Positions 26,979 to 35,997 of a DNA stretch of 64,000 nucleotides are shown here, one piece after another. The position numbers and the translations under genes were made by a program. Each line of letters opens with the position of its first letter. Position 1 is the stretch's first letter. Source of the stretch: Chryseobacterium geocarposphaerae (GTDB taxonomy: Bacteria; Bacteroidota; Bacteroidia; Flavobacteriales; Weeksellaceae); assembly GCF_002797535.1 (NCBI RefSeq), contig NZ_PGFD01000002.1:434001-498000 (forward strand). Reading direction: 5' to 3'. Below the pieces are notes generated by a model. That model had not been told where the DNA came from and ran no database searches. It saw only the letters and a program-made list of their open reading frames with translations.

Positions 26979-28337
26979 ATGGAACAATATAATATTGACC
27001 AGAAAATCCAAGAGTTTATTGCTAAGATTGAAGCAAAAAACCCTAATGAACCAGAATTTTTACAAGCTGTAAAAGAAGTCGCTGTAACTGTAATTCCGTT
27101 TATTATGACCAAAAAGGAATATACAGGGATGAAGTTGCTAGAGAGAATGGCTGAAGCTGAGAGAATAATCATTTTCAGAGTTCCATGGGTTGATGACAAA
27201 GGTGAAATTCAGGTAAACAGAGGTTTCAGAATTCAAATGAACTCTGCGATTGGACCATATAAAGGAGGAATCCGTTTTCACCCGACTGTAAACCTTTCCG
27301 TTCTTAAATTCTTAGCTTTTGAGCAGGTATTTAAAAACTCTTTAACTACTCTTCCAATGGGTGGTGGTAAAGGAGGTTCAGACTTCGATCCGCAAGGGAA
27401 ATCTGATATGGAGGTAATGCGTTTTTGCCAGGCTTTCATGACGGAAATGTGCAAGCATATCGGCCCTGAAACAGATGTTCCTGCAGGAGACATCGGTGTT
27501 GGAGCCAGAGAAATCGGATATTTATTCGGACAGTATAAAAAAATCAGAAACGAATTTACAGGAGTTCTTACAGGAAAGGGTCTTGCTTACGGGGGGTCAC
27601 TGATCCGTCCTGAAGCTACAGGATATGGTGTTGTTTACTTCGCAGAGCAAATGCTTAAAACGATCGGGCAGGATTTCAAAAATAAAATCGTAACGGTTTC
27701 AGGTTTCGGAAACGTAGCTTGGGGAGTTATCAAAAAAGTATCTGAACTAGGAGGAAAAGTGGTAACGATTTCCGGACCGGACGGATATATCTATGATAAA
27801 GACGGTATCGACGGAGAAAAAATCGATTACTTATTAGAATTAAGATCTTCAGGAAACAACAGAGCTGAAGATTACGCTAAAAAATACCCATCTGCAGAAT
27901 TCCATGCCGGAAAACGTCCTTGGGAAGTGAAGTGTGATGTTGCTATCCCTTCTGCCACTCAGAACGAACTGGATCTGGAAGATGCTAAAGTATTGGTAGG
28001 AAACGGTTGCGTTTGTGTAACTGAAGCAGCTAATATGCCTTCAACTTTGGATGCTATTAACTATTTCTTAGACAACAAAGTATTGTTCTCTCCAGGAAAA
28101 GCTTCTAATGCTGGTGGTGTTGCGACTTCTGGTCTTGAAATGACTCAAAACTCAATCCGTCTAAACTGGACATCTGAGGAGGTAGATGCAAGACTGAAAG
28201 AAATCATGATTGGAATCCACAAAGCATGTAGAGACTACGGAAAAGAGGAAGATGGCTATGTAAACTACGTAAAAGGTGCCAATATCGCCGGATTCGTGAA
28301 AGTTGCAGAGGCAATGTTAGCTCAAGGAGTGGTATAA
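26979..28337 (+). CDS. gdhA: NADP-specific glutamate dehydrogenase
   Basis: Reversible reductive amination of 2-oxoglutarate to glutamate; main ammonia-assimilation route in many Flavobacteriia. Substrate-domain motifs are intact: GGIRFHPTVNLSVLKFLAFEQ, LPMGGGKGGSDFDPQGKSD (catalytic Lys) and VPAGDIGVGAREIGYLFG. The dinucleotide domain has VSGFGNVAWG. The length of 452 residues fits the 50-kDa hexameric class. It has a good promoter and terminator and appears monocistronic. The NADP preference is inferred from class, not measured. Confidence 0.96.
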   Translation: MEQYNIDQKIQEFIAKIEAKNPNEPEFLQAVKEVAVTVIPFIMTKKEYTGMKLLERMAEAERIIIFRVPWVDDKGEIQVNRGFRIQMNSAIGPYKGGIRFHPTVNLSVLKFLAFEQVFKNSLTTLPMGGGKGGSDFDPQGKSDMEVMRFCQAFMTEMCKHIGPETDVPAGDIGVGAREIGYLFGQYKKIRNEFTGVLTGKGLAYGGSLIRPEATGYGVVYFAEQMLKTIGQDFKNKIVTVSGFGNVAWGVIKKVSELGGKVVTISGPDGYIYDKDGIDGEKIDYLLELRSSGNNRAEDYAKKYPSAEFHAGKRPWEVKCDVAIPSATQNELDLEDAKVLVGNGCVCVTEAANMPSTLDAINYFLDNKVLFSPGKASNAGGVATSGLEMTQNSIRLNWTSEEVDARLKEIMIGIHKACRDYGKEEDGYVNYVKGANIAGFVKVAEAMLAQGVV

Positions 28338-28345
28338 AAAATATA

Positions 28346-28373
28346 AAGGTTGGGAATATTCCCGGCCTTTTTT
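28346..28373 (+). terminator. Terminator after gdhA
   Basis: AAGGTTGGGAA pairs with TTCCCGGCCTT through two G-T wobbles, followed by six Ts, nine bases past the gdhA stop. Confidence 0.78.
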
Positions 28374-28427
28374 GATATAACCTGTTCCCGGGATTATAAA
28401 TGGGAAAAAAGTAAAAAGTGAAAGGAG

Positions 28428-28456
28428 AAAGCGTTGAATTAATCAACGCTTTTTTA
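28428..28456. terminator. Second hairpin terminator, convergent position
   Basis: AAAGCGTTGA / TCAACGCTTT with loop ATTAA and a T-run. It abuts the stop of the minus-strand YkgJ-type gene and probably terminates that gene as well. Confidence 0.78.
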
Positions 28457-28457
28457 T

Positions 28458-28946
28458 TTATGCCTTTATATTTTTCATCATACTTTCTACAAATTCGTAG
28501 GCTGCAGGACAAATAATGGTATTTTTCAGCATCAGATTATTGATCTGGTAGATCTTTTTACGATCTGTATGAGGATATTCTCTACATGCTTTTGGCCTCA
28601 CCTCATAAATAGAACAGGTATTATCATCATTCAGAAAAAAGCAGGGAAGATTCTGTAGCACTTTATCATTATCCTCATCCACACGCAAAAATTTAGCCTC
28701 AAAGTCGGCGGTTTTCATCCGGAGATGTTTAGCAATACGTTCAATATCCTTTTCAGTATACAAAGGCCCGGTTGTTTTGCAGCAGTTCGCACATTGCAAA
28801 CAGTCTATTTTTTCAAAAACTTCATCATGGGTATCCTGAACAATATAATCAAGATTTTTAGGCGGCTTTTTCTTTAATCCGTCTAAGAATTTTTTATGTT
28901 CTTTCTGCTTTTGTATTGCCTGTTTTTTATAAAAATCCAAATTCAT
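28458..28946 (-). CDS. YkgJ-type cysteine-cluster protein
   Basis: Small cytoplasmic protein with the zinc/iron-chelating CxxCxxCC pattern: CLQCANCCKTTGPLY near residues 52-66, and further Cys in LPCFFLNDDNTCSIYEVRPKACREYP. This is the YkgJ (UPF0153) signature; biochemical function is not established. An N-terminal Lys/Gln helix precedes it. Its ATG overlaps the stop of the upstream Kir-type channel gene by one base (TAATG), so the two are translationally coupled. Confidence 0.9.
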   Translation of the reverse strand: MNLDFYKKQAIQKQKEHKKFLDGLKKKPPKNLDYIVQDTHDEVFEKIDCLQCANCCKTTGPLYTEKDIERIAKHLRMKTADFEAKFLRVDEDNDKVLQNLPCFFLNDDNTCSIYEVRPKACREYPHTDRKKIYQINNLMLKNTIICPAAYEFVESMMKNIKA

Positions 28947-29917
28947 TATTGTTGTACTTCTATTGCAGAAGGAAGCTCTGTTTTTTGATATTCATTTATT
29001 TTATCCAGATCAAGAATCGTTGACAGGTTATCTTTACTTGGAGAATACATCGGAACAAATTTAGCTCCGAAAATGATTTCCTCCGAAACATAAGAAGTCC
29101 TTTGCACTACCGTATTGGAAAAAACTTCATCAAAAGCTCTTACCTGAATAATGATCTCAATGTCCGTATTTTTAAAGTCTTCTTCCGTAAAACCATAAAA
29201 TGGCGAGTTTTCATCAATTTTATGGACAATAGTCCAGTTCAATGCCAATGTATTGATCTTACTCAACTGGATCTCCAACCTGTAAAAATTACTTTTGGGA
29301 ACGCCATTTTCAATAACTTCAATTGCCGTTGAGACAATTACATCCGCATCCGATAGAGCATTATTCTTGTAAGGAGCAAGCCTGAACATCAAAGCGGTCG
29401 TATCCTGAAAAGGGGCAATAACGGCATTGTCTGAAAATCTTAAATATGCCCTAGGTCTTGAAAACCTCCCATAAAACAAACCTGTTGCAATGGCAAAGGT
29501 AAGCAACCCTAAAAAAGCTTCAAAAGTAGCTACTAAACTTGCCATAAAGCCTACCGGAGCAATTCTTCCATATCCAACAGTAGTAAAAGTCTGAGAACTG
29601 AAAAAAAACACATCAATAAATTCGTTTAGCGGATCACTTTTGTCAATTCCTGTAAGGTGCTCTACTCCAATCAGATAATAAATGAATGCAAAACAAAGAT
29701 TTACAACAACATAAGCAATCACCAAATAAGACAAGAAACGGAACGATGACAGATTCAGCATAGTGTGATACCAGCTGAGCTTATTAAAAACATTCACTCC
29801 TCTTCTTTTGACGTTGGGAAAACCGTCTTTGTTAATGAACCTTCCGGAAGCATTGCTTCCAAAGCCACTGTTTTCCGTATTTTTCTGGCGAATTTTTTGC
29901 CTGAATCCTCTTGCCAT
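28946..29917 (-). CDS. Inward-rectifier-type potassium channel (KirBac-like)
   Basis: Two-helix potassium channel with a cytoplasmic immunoglobulin-like gating domain. Helix M1 is near residues 57-82. The pore helix and selectivity filter are FTTVGYGRIAP (about residues 109-118), and M2 is GFMASLVATFEAFLGLLTFAIA. The downstream FSRPRAYLRFSDNAVIAPF is the start of the bacterial Kir cytoplasmic domain and contains the conserved RPRA. A basic N-terminus precedes M1. It is cotranscribed with the YkgJ-type gene. Ion selectivity is inferred from GYG. Confidence 0.94.
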   Translation of the reverse strand: MARGFRQKIRQKNTENSGFGSNASGRFINKDGFPNVKRRGVNVFNKLSWYHTMLNLSSFRFLSYLVIAYVVVNLCFAFIYYLIGVEHLTGIDKSDPLNEFIDVFFFSSQTFTTVGYGRIAPVGFMASLVATFEAFLGLLTFAIATGLFYGRFSRPRAYLRFSDNAVIAPFQDTTALMFRLAPYKNNALSDADVIVSTAIEVIENGVPKSNFYRLEIQLSKINTLALNWTIVHKIDENSPFYGFTEEDFKNTDIEIIIQVRAFDEVFSNTVVQRTSYVSEEIIFGAKFVPMYSPSKDNLSTILDLDKINEYQKTELPSAIEVQQ

Positions 29918-30041
29918 TGTTTAAATTTAATTTTGTTTACTGATAGCTGTGTTAAAAACCCTCTTCAATTTTGCAAAGATAAAATATTGTTTTCATGAAA
30001 TTTATCAACTCCCCCAATGAATTTTTCAATTGATTTTAAAC

Positions 30042-30049
30042 TAAATTTG
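30042..30049 (+). promoter_or_regulatory. Possible -7 element for truncated haemoglobin
   Basis: TAAATTTG ends only four bases before the ATG at 30054, implying a leaderless message if active. There is no -33 TTG at the standard spacing. Confidence 0.38.
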
Positions 30050-30053
30050 ACTT

Positions 30054-30434
30054 ATGAAAAAATTGGAAACCCGAAAAGACATTGAACAGCTTGTCAATTC
30101 CTTTTATGCGAAAGTGATTAAAGATGAGAAGATTGCATCATTTTTCACAGACATCGCAAAAGTGGATTGGGATAAGCATCTTCCTAAAATGTATTCGTTC
30201 TGGGAATCTATACTTTTCGGTCAGATGACCTATAAAGGGAATCCGATGGGAGCACACTTTCCCATCAACGAGATCAAAGCTATGGAACAGGAACATTTTG
30301 ACCAATGGCTTAGCTTATGGACACAGACTGTTGAAGAAAACTTTGCGGGAGAAAATGCCGATTTAGCAATTTATAAGGCACAAAACATTGCTAAGCTGAT
30401 GGCTTTTAAAATGGAACTTGCAAGAAGACTTTAA
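30054..30434 (+). CDS. Group III truncated haemoglobin
   Basis: Small haem protein of the 2-on-2 globin fold, 126 residues. The proximal His lies in EQEHFDQWLSLW, the group III context with downstream Trp residues. The N-terminal half has FYAKVIKDEKIASFF and the Phe-Trp pair FWESILFG. Roles proposed for the family are oxygen or nitric oxide chemistry; none is shown here. It is a single gene between convergent and divergent neighbours; the antiporter gene ends six bases downstream on the other strand. Confidence 0.9.
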   Translation: MKKLETRKDIEQLVNSFYAKVIKDEKIASFFTDIAKVDWDKHLPKMYSFWESILFGQMTYKGNPMGAHFPINEIKAMEQEHFDQWLSLWTQTVEENFAGENADLAIYKAQNIAKLMAFKMELARRL

Positions 30435-30439
30435 TAAAA

Positions 30440-31510
30440 TTAAGGCACTATTACCGTAAAAATATAAGCCGCAAGGTTTACCAGCAAAACTGTTCCGTAG
30501 AGAATATTGGTTTTTCCCCTGCTTAAGGAAAGCATTACAATAAATACCGACAGGGAAAGCAGAATGATATCTTTTTTATCTAATCCTAACACCAAAGGAA
30601 TATCATACATAATGCAAACTACTGAAACTGCAGGAATCGTTAATCCAATACTTGCCAATGCAGAACCTAAAGCAAGGTTTAAACTTGACTGAATCTGATT
30701 ACTTTTTGCAGCCCTGATTGCAGCAACCCCTTCAGGAAGCAAAACAACAGCAGCTATAATAACTCCTACCAAAGATTTAGGAGCTCCTAAACTCTGCACC
30801 ATATTTTCAATGGATGAAGATAAACCTTTTGCCATCATCACCACAATAGCCAAACAGATCACAAGAAAAACAAAGCTAATCAAAGTCTTAGTCAGCGAAG
30901 GAATATAATGTTCTTCAGGATGTTCTTCGGGAATGATAAAATAACTCCTGTGCCTTACGGTTTGTACCATTAAAAAAACTCCATAAATAACGAGGCAGGC
31001 AACAGAAACAAAAGTAAGCTGGGCATTGTTATAAAAAGGACCATTAACACTTGAAGTAAAATTAGGCAACACCAAGGTAAGCACAAGAATGGAAACAATA
31101 CTTACAAGATATGTTGTGGCCGAAGTCCTGGCAAAAAACTGTTCATAGTACTTCACTCCTCCAACTAATATACAAATTCCTAAAATTCCATTCAGAATAA
31201 GCATTACCGCAGCAAAAACAGTGTCTCTTGCCAAGGTAATAGCCTGATCTCCTCCAGCAACCATTAATGAGATTATTAAAGCCACTTCAATGATGGTGAT
31301 ACAAAGTGCTAAGATAATGGTTCCAAAAGGCTCTCCAACTTTGTGAGCTACCACTTCCGCATGATGTACCGCTGAAAGAACAGCACCAATCAATAAAATC
31401 CCCCCAATTGCATCATAAAGAGCTCCTTGCCCCAGCAATCCGGAAAAATAATATCCGACTGCCAGAATGGGGAAAATATAGGTATAATGTAATAGTTCTT
31501 TTAGTTTCAT
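30440..31510 (-). CDS. Calcium/cation:proton antiporter (CaCA, ChaA-like)
   Basis: Inner-membrane exchanger of 356 residues and about eleven helices. The two alpha repeats are visible: HHAEVVAHKVGEPFGTIILALCITIIEV (residues 48-75), and LLPEGVAAIRAAKSNQIQSSLNLALGSALASIGLTIP (about 260-296), each with the acidic residue that binds the cation. The arrangement fits ChaA-type Ca2+(Na+,K+)/H+ antiporters. It is monocistronic on the minus strand. Substrate is not certain from sequence alone. Confidence 0.9.
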   Translation of the reverse strand: MKLKELLHYTYIFPILAVGYYFSGLLGQGALYDAIGGILLIGAVLSAVHHAEVVAHKVGEPFGTIILALCITIIEVALIISLMVAGGDQAITLARDTVFAAVMLILNGILGICILVGGVKYYEQFFARTSATTYLVSIVSILVLTLVLPNFTSSVNGPFYNNAQLTFVSVACLVIYGVFLMVQTVRHRSYFIIPEEHPEEHYIPSLTKTLISFVFLVICLAIVVMMAKGLSSSIENMVQSLGAPKSLVGVIIAAVVLLPEGVAAIRAAKSNQIQSSLNLALGSALASIGLTIPAVSVVCIMYDIPLVLGLDKKDIILLSLSVFIVMLSLSRGKTNILYGTVLLVNLAAYIFTVIVP

Positions 31511-31575
31511 AAGTGTCTACAAATTACAAAAAAACAGCAGATTTTGAAATACCGGAATGAAAATATAATAGAGTT

Positions 31576-31905
31576 TTAATGACACCAGCAATGAAAGTCC
31601 TGAAAATCGGTCAGCATATGAAGCAGAAGCCCAATGCCAATAATTCTTATATTTCCTTTAAAAAACAGCATCAGAAAATATACTGCAATCGCATAATAGG
31701 AATGCAAAAAATGAAAGCCTATACTGCCTCTGTTCGGATCGAAAATAGGATCTGCAAACAGATGGTCGAGATCCACCAGCATCGTAGCCAGGAAAATCAG
31801 ATATACCTTCTTCCAGTTTTCCCGATAGAAAACAAAAGCAATAATCCCCGGAAAAATCAGGTGCAAAAAATAATGGGTTAACGTTTTCCAAAAGAAGCAA
31901 TCCAT
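31576..31905 (-). CDS. DUF6122-like small membrane protein
   Basis: 109-residue membrane protein with four hydrophobic helices and a striking set of conserved His/Asp residues: HYFLHLIFPG, VDLDHLFADP, FHFLHSYY and HMLTDFQDFHCWCH. The HxxxH and DxDH pattern recalls YdjM-type membrane-bound metal-dependent hydrolases, of which this may be a compact relative. The family name is from memory. It is coupled to the upstream AlkD-like gene by a one-base TGATG overlap. Confidence 0.8.
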   Translation of the reverse strand: MDCFFWKTLTHYFLHLIFPGIIAFVFYRENWKKVYLIFLATMLVDLDHLFADPIFDPNRGSIGFHFLHSYYAIAVYFLMLFFKGNIRIIGIGLLLHMLTDFQDFHCWCH

Positions 31906-32615
31906 CAGATTCTGCCTTTTAAATAATCTTGCCTCACATCTTCATCCAATTTTTCAATTGCATACCGGAGACAAGTTCGGGGCATTTCTCTGTAATATTG
32001 ATCCAGGTAATTAAGCAGTTCCTGTTCATTTTTCTGTCCCATTTCTCTCAATAACCAGCCATTTGCTTTATGCATCAGGTCATGGGGATGTTTTAAATTC
32101 AGTGTTACAAATTCTTTTGTAAGCTCATAAGCTCCTTTTTTCACATAATGCATCGTTCCTACCACCGCAATTCTTTTGTGCCACATTTCTTCGGAAACAG
32201 CTAGTTTTCTTAATAAATCTTCCTGCTGATTTTCAAACGCATATCTACCGAGAATTTTATAACAGCTTGAATCTACAAGATCCCAATTGTTGACATATTT
32301 CAAATGGCTTAAGTAAAACTCAATGATTTCCTCTTTTACCGCTTTATCTTTCGTTTTTTCAAATTTAGAAATCAGCATAAACAAAGCTGTCAGGCGATGC
32401 TCATGATATTTTGATGAAAGCAGGGTACTTAGATCCTCTAGTGAAATTTTAGTATAATATTCTTTAGCCACAGATCTCTGATCCGGAACTTTCACTCCTA
32501 AAAACAGATCTCCTTCACCATACTCTCCTTTTCCGGTTTTAAAGAACTTTGGAAAAAATTCAACTTTTTCCGGAATGGATAAAACAGCTAGGGCTTCTTC
32601 TATTTCTTTTAGCAT
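31905..32615 (-). CDS. DNA alkylation repair protein (AlkD-like HEAT-repeat glycosylase)
   Basis: HEAT-repeat DNA glycosylase family that removes positively charged alkylated bases. The diagnostic stretch YVNNWDLVDSSCYKILG (about residues 107-124) has the Trp and Asp of the AlkD catalytic pocket, and WHKRIAVVGTMHYVKKG contributes the Arg. Helical repeats run through the whole protein. I start at ATG 32615; GTG 32624 three codons upstream is also possible. It sits between the CPA1 antiporter and the DUF6122-like gene and is coupled to the latter. Confidence 0.92.
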   Translation of the reverse strand: MLKEIEEALAVLSIPEKVEFFPKFFKTGKGEYGEGDLFLGVKVPDQRSVAKEYYTKISLEDLSTLLSSKYHEHRLTALFMLISKFEKTKDKAVKEEIIEFYLSHLKYVNNWDLVDSSCYKILGRYAFENQQEDLLRKLAVSEEMWHKRIAVVGTMHYVKKGAYELTKEFVTLNLKHPHDLMHKANGWLLREMGQKNEQELLNYLDQYYREMPRTCLRYAIEKLDEDVRQDYLKGRI

Positions 32616-32638
32616 ATTACTCACTTATTTGCAATATA

Positions 32639-33925
32639 TTAATGAGACTCATCTAAAGCAATACTTTCCTGTTCTTTCTCTTCAGACTCTATCTTTTTCG
32701 GATTAGCCACTTTTGCAATCGTAAGTCCCTGAACAATAATAGAGAAAACAACGACACAATAAGTGATACTTAAAATAATTTCGCTGTATTCACTTTTGGG
32801 AATAGACATCGCCAAAGCAATAGAAACTCCACCGCGAATTCCGCCCCAAACCAATACTTTTACCGTTTGAGGATTGAACCGGGTTCTTAAAGACATAAAT
32901 TTCGTAGGTCCCCAAATGGAAATAAATCTTGCGATCAGAACAACGATAATAGCCACCAATCCAGGAATCATAAAGTGTTTCAGGTCTTTGATCATTAAAA
33001 GCTCGAACCCGATAAATAAGAACAATACCGCGTTCAATATCTCATCAATAAGTTCCCAGAACTTGATCAGATAATCCTGCGTTATGGACTTCATTTTAAA
33101 TTTCACATTAAAATTCCCCATGAATAATCCTGCAGCGACCATTGTTAAAGGCCCTGAAATATGCATTTGTCTGGCAATAAGATATCCTCCCATTACGACA
33201 GAAAGCGTCACCAAAACGGAAATAATATAATCATCAACTTCCCTCATTAATCTGGATGTTACCCAACCCAGCAAAACACCTAAGAGCAATCCACCTCCGG
33301 CTTCTTTCATCAATAAAAGTCCAATATTTTCAATCCCTAAATCCACTTCTTTTCCAACCGCCAACTGCAATACAACGGTAAAAACCACAACCGCCATACC
33401 ATCATTAAAAAGGGATTCTCCCGCAACTTTAGTTTCTAAGGATTTGGAAACATTCGCCTGTTTTAATACACTTAACACTGCTACAGGATCGGTAGGAGAA
33501 ATCAATGCTCCAAAAACGAGGCAATAGATAAACGGCATCTGCAATCCTACCAAAGGCAGCAGATAAAACATTCCGAAACCAACAATAAATGTTGAAATCA
33601 CCACTCCTGCCGTAGAAAATATCACAACAGGCCGCAACTGTTCTTTCAGATCATTTATATTAATATGGATTCCTCCTGCAAAAAGAAGGAAATTAAGCAT
33701 TGCTCCCATCAGAACTTCTGTGAAGTCAATGCTGTTCATAAGATTATTAAGATGTCCGAATGTTCTCGGAAGAAAATTTTCTCCGAAAAATACCAGTATT
33801 ATAGACACCACAATGGCAATCACCATGATCCCAATTGTACTTGGGAGTTTAAGAAATCTGTAATTAAGATATGCAAATATTGATGCTAAAACGATTAAAG
33901 CTGAAAATGAATAATATAACTCCAC
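32639..33925 (-). CDS. Sodium:proton antiporter, CPA1/NhaP family
   Basis: Inner-membrane Na+/H+ (or K+/H+) exchanger with about twelve helices and 428 residues. Conserved family motifs include LLFAGGIHINI, ALISPTDPVAVLSVLKQ, and the ion-site segment VAGESLFNDGMAVVVF with the Asn-Asp pair. GIRGGVSIALAMSIP near the C-terminus is the conserved Arg-containing helix. The C-terminal tail is acidic. The start is GTG at 33925; no ATG is available before the first helix. It lies 24 bp upstream of the AlkD-like gene, so the three may form one transcript. Confidence 0.92.
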   Translation of the reverse strand: MELYYSFSALIVLASIFAYLNYRFLKLPSTIGIMVIAIVVSIILVFFGENFLPRTFGHLNNLMNSIDFTEVLMGAMLNFLLFAGGIHININDLKEQLRPVVIFSTAGVVISTFIVGFGMFYLLPLVGLQMPFIYCLVFGALISPTDPVAVLSVLKQANVSKSLETKVAGESLFNDGMAVVVFTVVLQLAVGKEVDLGIENIGLLLMKEAGGGLLLGVLLGWVTSRLMREVDDYIISVLVTLSVVMGGYLIARQMHISGPLTMVAAGLFMGNFNVKFKMKSITQDYLIKFWELIDEILNAVLFLFIGFELLMIKDLKHFMIPGLVAIIVVLIARFISIWGPTKFMSLRTRFNPQTVKVLVWGGIRGGVSIALAMSIPKSEYSEIILSITYCVVVFSIIVQGLTIAKVANPKKIESEEKEQESIALDESH

Positions 33926-33949
33926 TAAGCTGTTTTTTAAAATTTTATG

Positions 33950-34576
33950 TTAATTTCTCAAATAGAGAACTTTGGTATACATTTTATTGTTTTCTTTCTC
34001 CCAGATATCCAGCATTCCGCCTTTCACCTCTTTTGAGCTTCTTGTATAATCCATCCCGATATTCATCATGTTCAAAAGAATATATTCATCGCCGACAGAA
34101 TTGACGTTGTAGGCCGTTTTTTCTGTTTTCCCGTCTCCGGAATTCCTTATTGCATCTGCCAATAATCTGAACTGGCTTAAATGATAAACAAAATTGTTCA
34201 CATCCTGTTTTGAATCATAAGAACGCAGCAGGATCAGAAGCACATCCAGATTGGTGGGGTCTTTGTAATAAAGCACTTTTCCTAAGCTGACACTGTTCTC
34301 CCAATCTTTATTTTTAAAGGCTTCAGCAAGACTTTTAAAGCTTTCATCTTCCGTCGAGATAATATCTCTAAAATTTCTTCCATAATAAAGATGTTGTGCT
34401 TCTATGGAATCTATAGATTTTGGGAGTCCCTTAAATTTAAAAATAAGTTTCTCGTAATTATATGGAGACCTAGGATCATTACTGTTTTTCTCAATATTCT
34501 TAAAATCAATCTTGAATTTCTGACTAAAACCAGAAACTGAAAAGAGAAAGCAATAAAGGAGAAAAATATATTTCAT
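33950..34576 (-). CDS. DUF4919-like secreted protein
   Basis: Unknown function. The signal peptide ends around SGFSQK (residue 19). The mature part is about 190 residues, mostly helical, with RSPYNYEKLIFKFKGLPKSI near the start and NSVGDEYILLNMM near the end, which I associate with DUF4919 of Bacteroidetes. Two regions of short helices (DESFKSLAEAFKNKDWENSVSLG; DPTNLDVLLILLRSYD) read like TPR-type pairs. It overlaps the hflX stop by one base (TAATG), so expression is coupled. Confidence 0.82.
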   Translation of the reverse strand: MKYIFLLYCFLFSVSGFSQKFKIDFKNIEKNSNDPRSPYNYEKLIFKFKGLPKSIDSIEAQHLYYGRNFRDIISTEDESFKSLAEAFKNKDWENSVSLGKVLYYKDPTNLDVLLILLRSYDSKQDVNNFVYHLSQFRLLADAIRNSGDGKTEKTAYNVNSVGDEYILLNMMNIGMDYTRSSKEVKGGMLDIWEKENNKMYTKVLYLRN

Positions 34577-35799
34577 TAAGGCTGGTTTTCTTCCTCATCA
34601 TTATCAAAATATTCAAAAAGGAAATCGTTGTAAGGGAATCTTGAGATATGAATTTTCATCACCTCATCGTAGATCATCTTTTTCATTTCCGGGAAGTTTT
34701 CCTTCGTTAAAGCCGAAATAAATACCGTAGGATATTTTGATTTTGCCATCCATGTATTTTTCCATTCATCCAGAGAGATATTCTTTTTGGTTGACGGAGT
34801 AAGATCATCTTCATCTTTTTTCTCATAGCTGAAATCATCAATTTTATTGAAAACCATGATCATCGGTTTCTGATGCGCATTGATCTCCATTAAAGTCTGA
34901 TTTACAGATTCTATATGATCTTCAAAGCTTTCGTGAGAAATATCCACGACATGAATCAGCAGATCCGCTTCTCTTACCTCATCCAATGTTGATTTGAATG
35001 ATTCTACAAGCTGAGTCGGTAATTTTCTGATAAATCCTACTGTATCTGTTAACAAAAACGGCAAATTCCCGATCACCACTTTTCTTACTGTAGTATCAAG
35101 AGTTGCAAACAATTTATTTTCAGCAAAAACCTCAGACTTTGACAAGGCATTCATCAAAGTAGATTTTCCGACATTGGTATAGCCTACCAAAGCCGCACGC
35201 ACAACCTTTCCGCGATTGTTTCGCTGGGTCGCCATTTGCTTGTCGATCGTTTTCAACTTATCTTTTAATAAGGTAATCCTGTCACGAATGATACGTCTGT
35301 CGGTTTCGATTTCCGTTTCCCCGGGTCCTCTCATTCCGATCCCCCCTTTCTGACGTTCCAAGTGAGTCCACATTCTGGTCAGTCGAGGCAAAAGATATTG
35401 ATATTGTGCAAGTTCCACCTGAGTTCTCGCATAGGAAGTTTGTGCTCTCTGAGCAAAAATATCGAGAATAAGGTTGGTTCTGTCTAAAATTTTGACCTCA
35501 ATTTCTCTTTCCAGGTTTTTAAGCTGTGAGGGAGATAATTCATCATCGAAGATTACCGTTCCTATTCCATTTTCTTTTACGTATTCTTTTATTTCCTGGG
35601 CCTTTCCACTTCCAATGAAGGTTTTAGAATCAGGTTGTGTTAATTTTTGAGTAAAGCGTCTGTCTACCGTTCCTCCTGCAGTATAGGCCAAAAACTCCAG
35701 CTCATCCATGTATTCCTGTAGTTTTTCTTCATCCTGATGCTGAGTTATCACCCCTACCAAAACTGCTTTTTCGTAATTATGTTCTTTCTTTTCTAACAT
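34576..35799 (-). CDS. hflX: Ribosome-associated GTPase HflX
   Basis: GTPase that binds 50S or 70S ribosomes and rescues stalled or damaged ones under stress. The N-terminal domain ends in GPGETEIETDRR, the HflX signature. The G domain has GYTNVGKSTLMNAL (G1), TLDTTVRKV (G2), TDTVGFIRKLPTQLVESFKSTL (G3), NKIDDFS (G4) and SALTKEN (G5). The length of 407 residues is normal; the C-terminal extension is short and acidic. It heads a two-gene unit with the DUF4919-like gene. Confidence 0.96.
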   Translation of the reverse strand: MLEKKEHNYEKAVLVGVITQHQDEEKLQEYMDELEFLAYTAGGTVDRRFTQKLTQPDSKTFIGSGKAQEIKEYVKENGIGTVIFDDELSPSQLKNLEREIEVKILDRTNLILDIFAQRAQTSYARTQVELAQYQYLLPRLTRMWTHLERQKGGIGMRGPGETEIETDRRIIRDRITLLKDKLKTIDKQMATQRNNRGKVVRAALVGYTNVGKSTLMNALSKSEVFAENKLFATLDTTVRKVVIGNLPFLLTDTVGFIRKLPTQLVESFKSTLDEVREADLLIHVVDISHESFEDHIESVNQTLMEINAHQKPMIMVFNKIDDFSYEKKDEDDLTPSTKKNISLDEWKNTWMAKSKYPTVFISALTKENFPEMKKMIYDEVMKIHISRFPYNDFLFEYFDNDEEENQP

Positions 35800-35997
35800 T
35801 AAGTTCTATCTATGTTTATGAGATTTACAAGTTACCATTTTTTAAGAAAAAAAACAAAATGAATCTTCGAATCCTCACTCTTTCACGTACATGTAAAACA
35901 AGGATAGTATTGATTTATAGAAAATTACTATCTTTACACTATGATTTTCTGTTCTTACCACAGAATGTGAAATCTATAAAAACTAACACCAAGTATC

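Noticed and set aside
31579..31881. 100-residue plus-strand frame
   Set aside because: Antisense to the DUF6122-like gene, which has a conserved His/Asp pattern and a coupled start.
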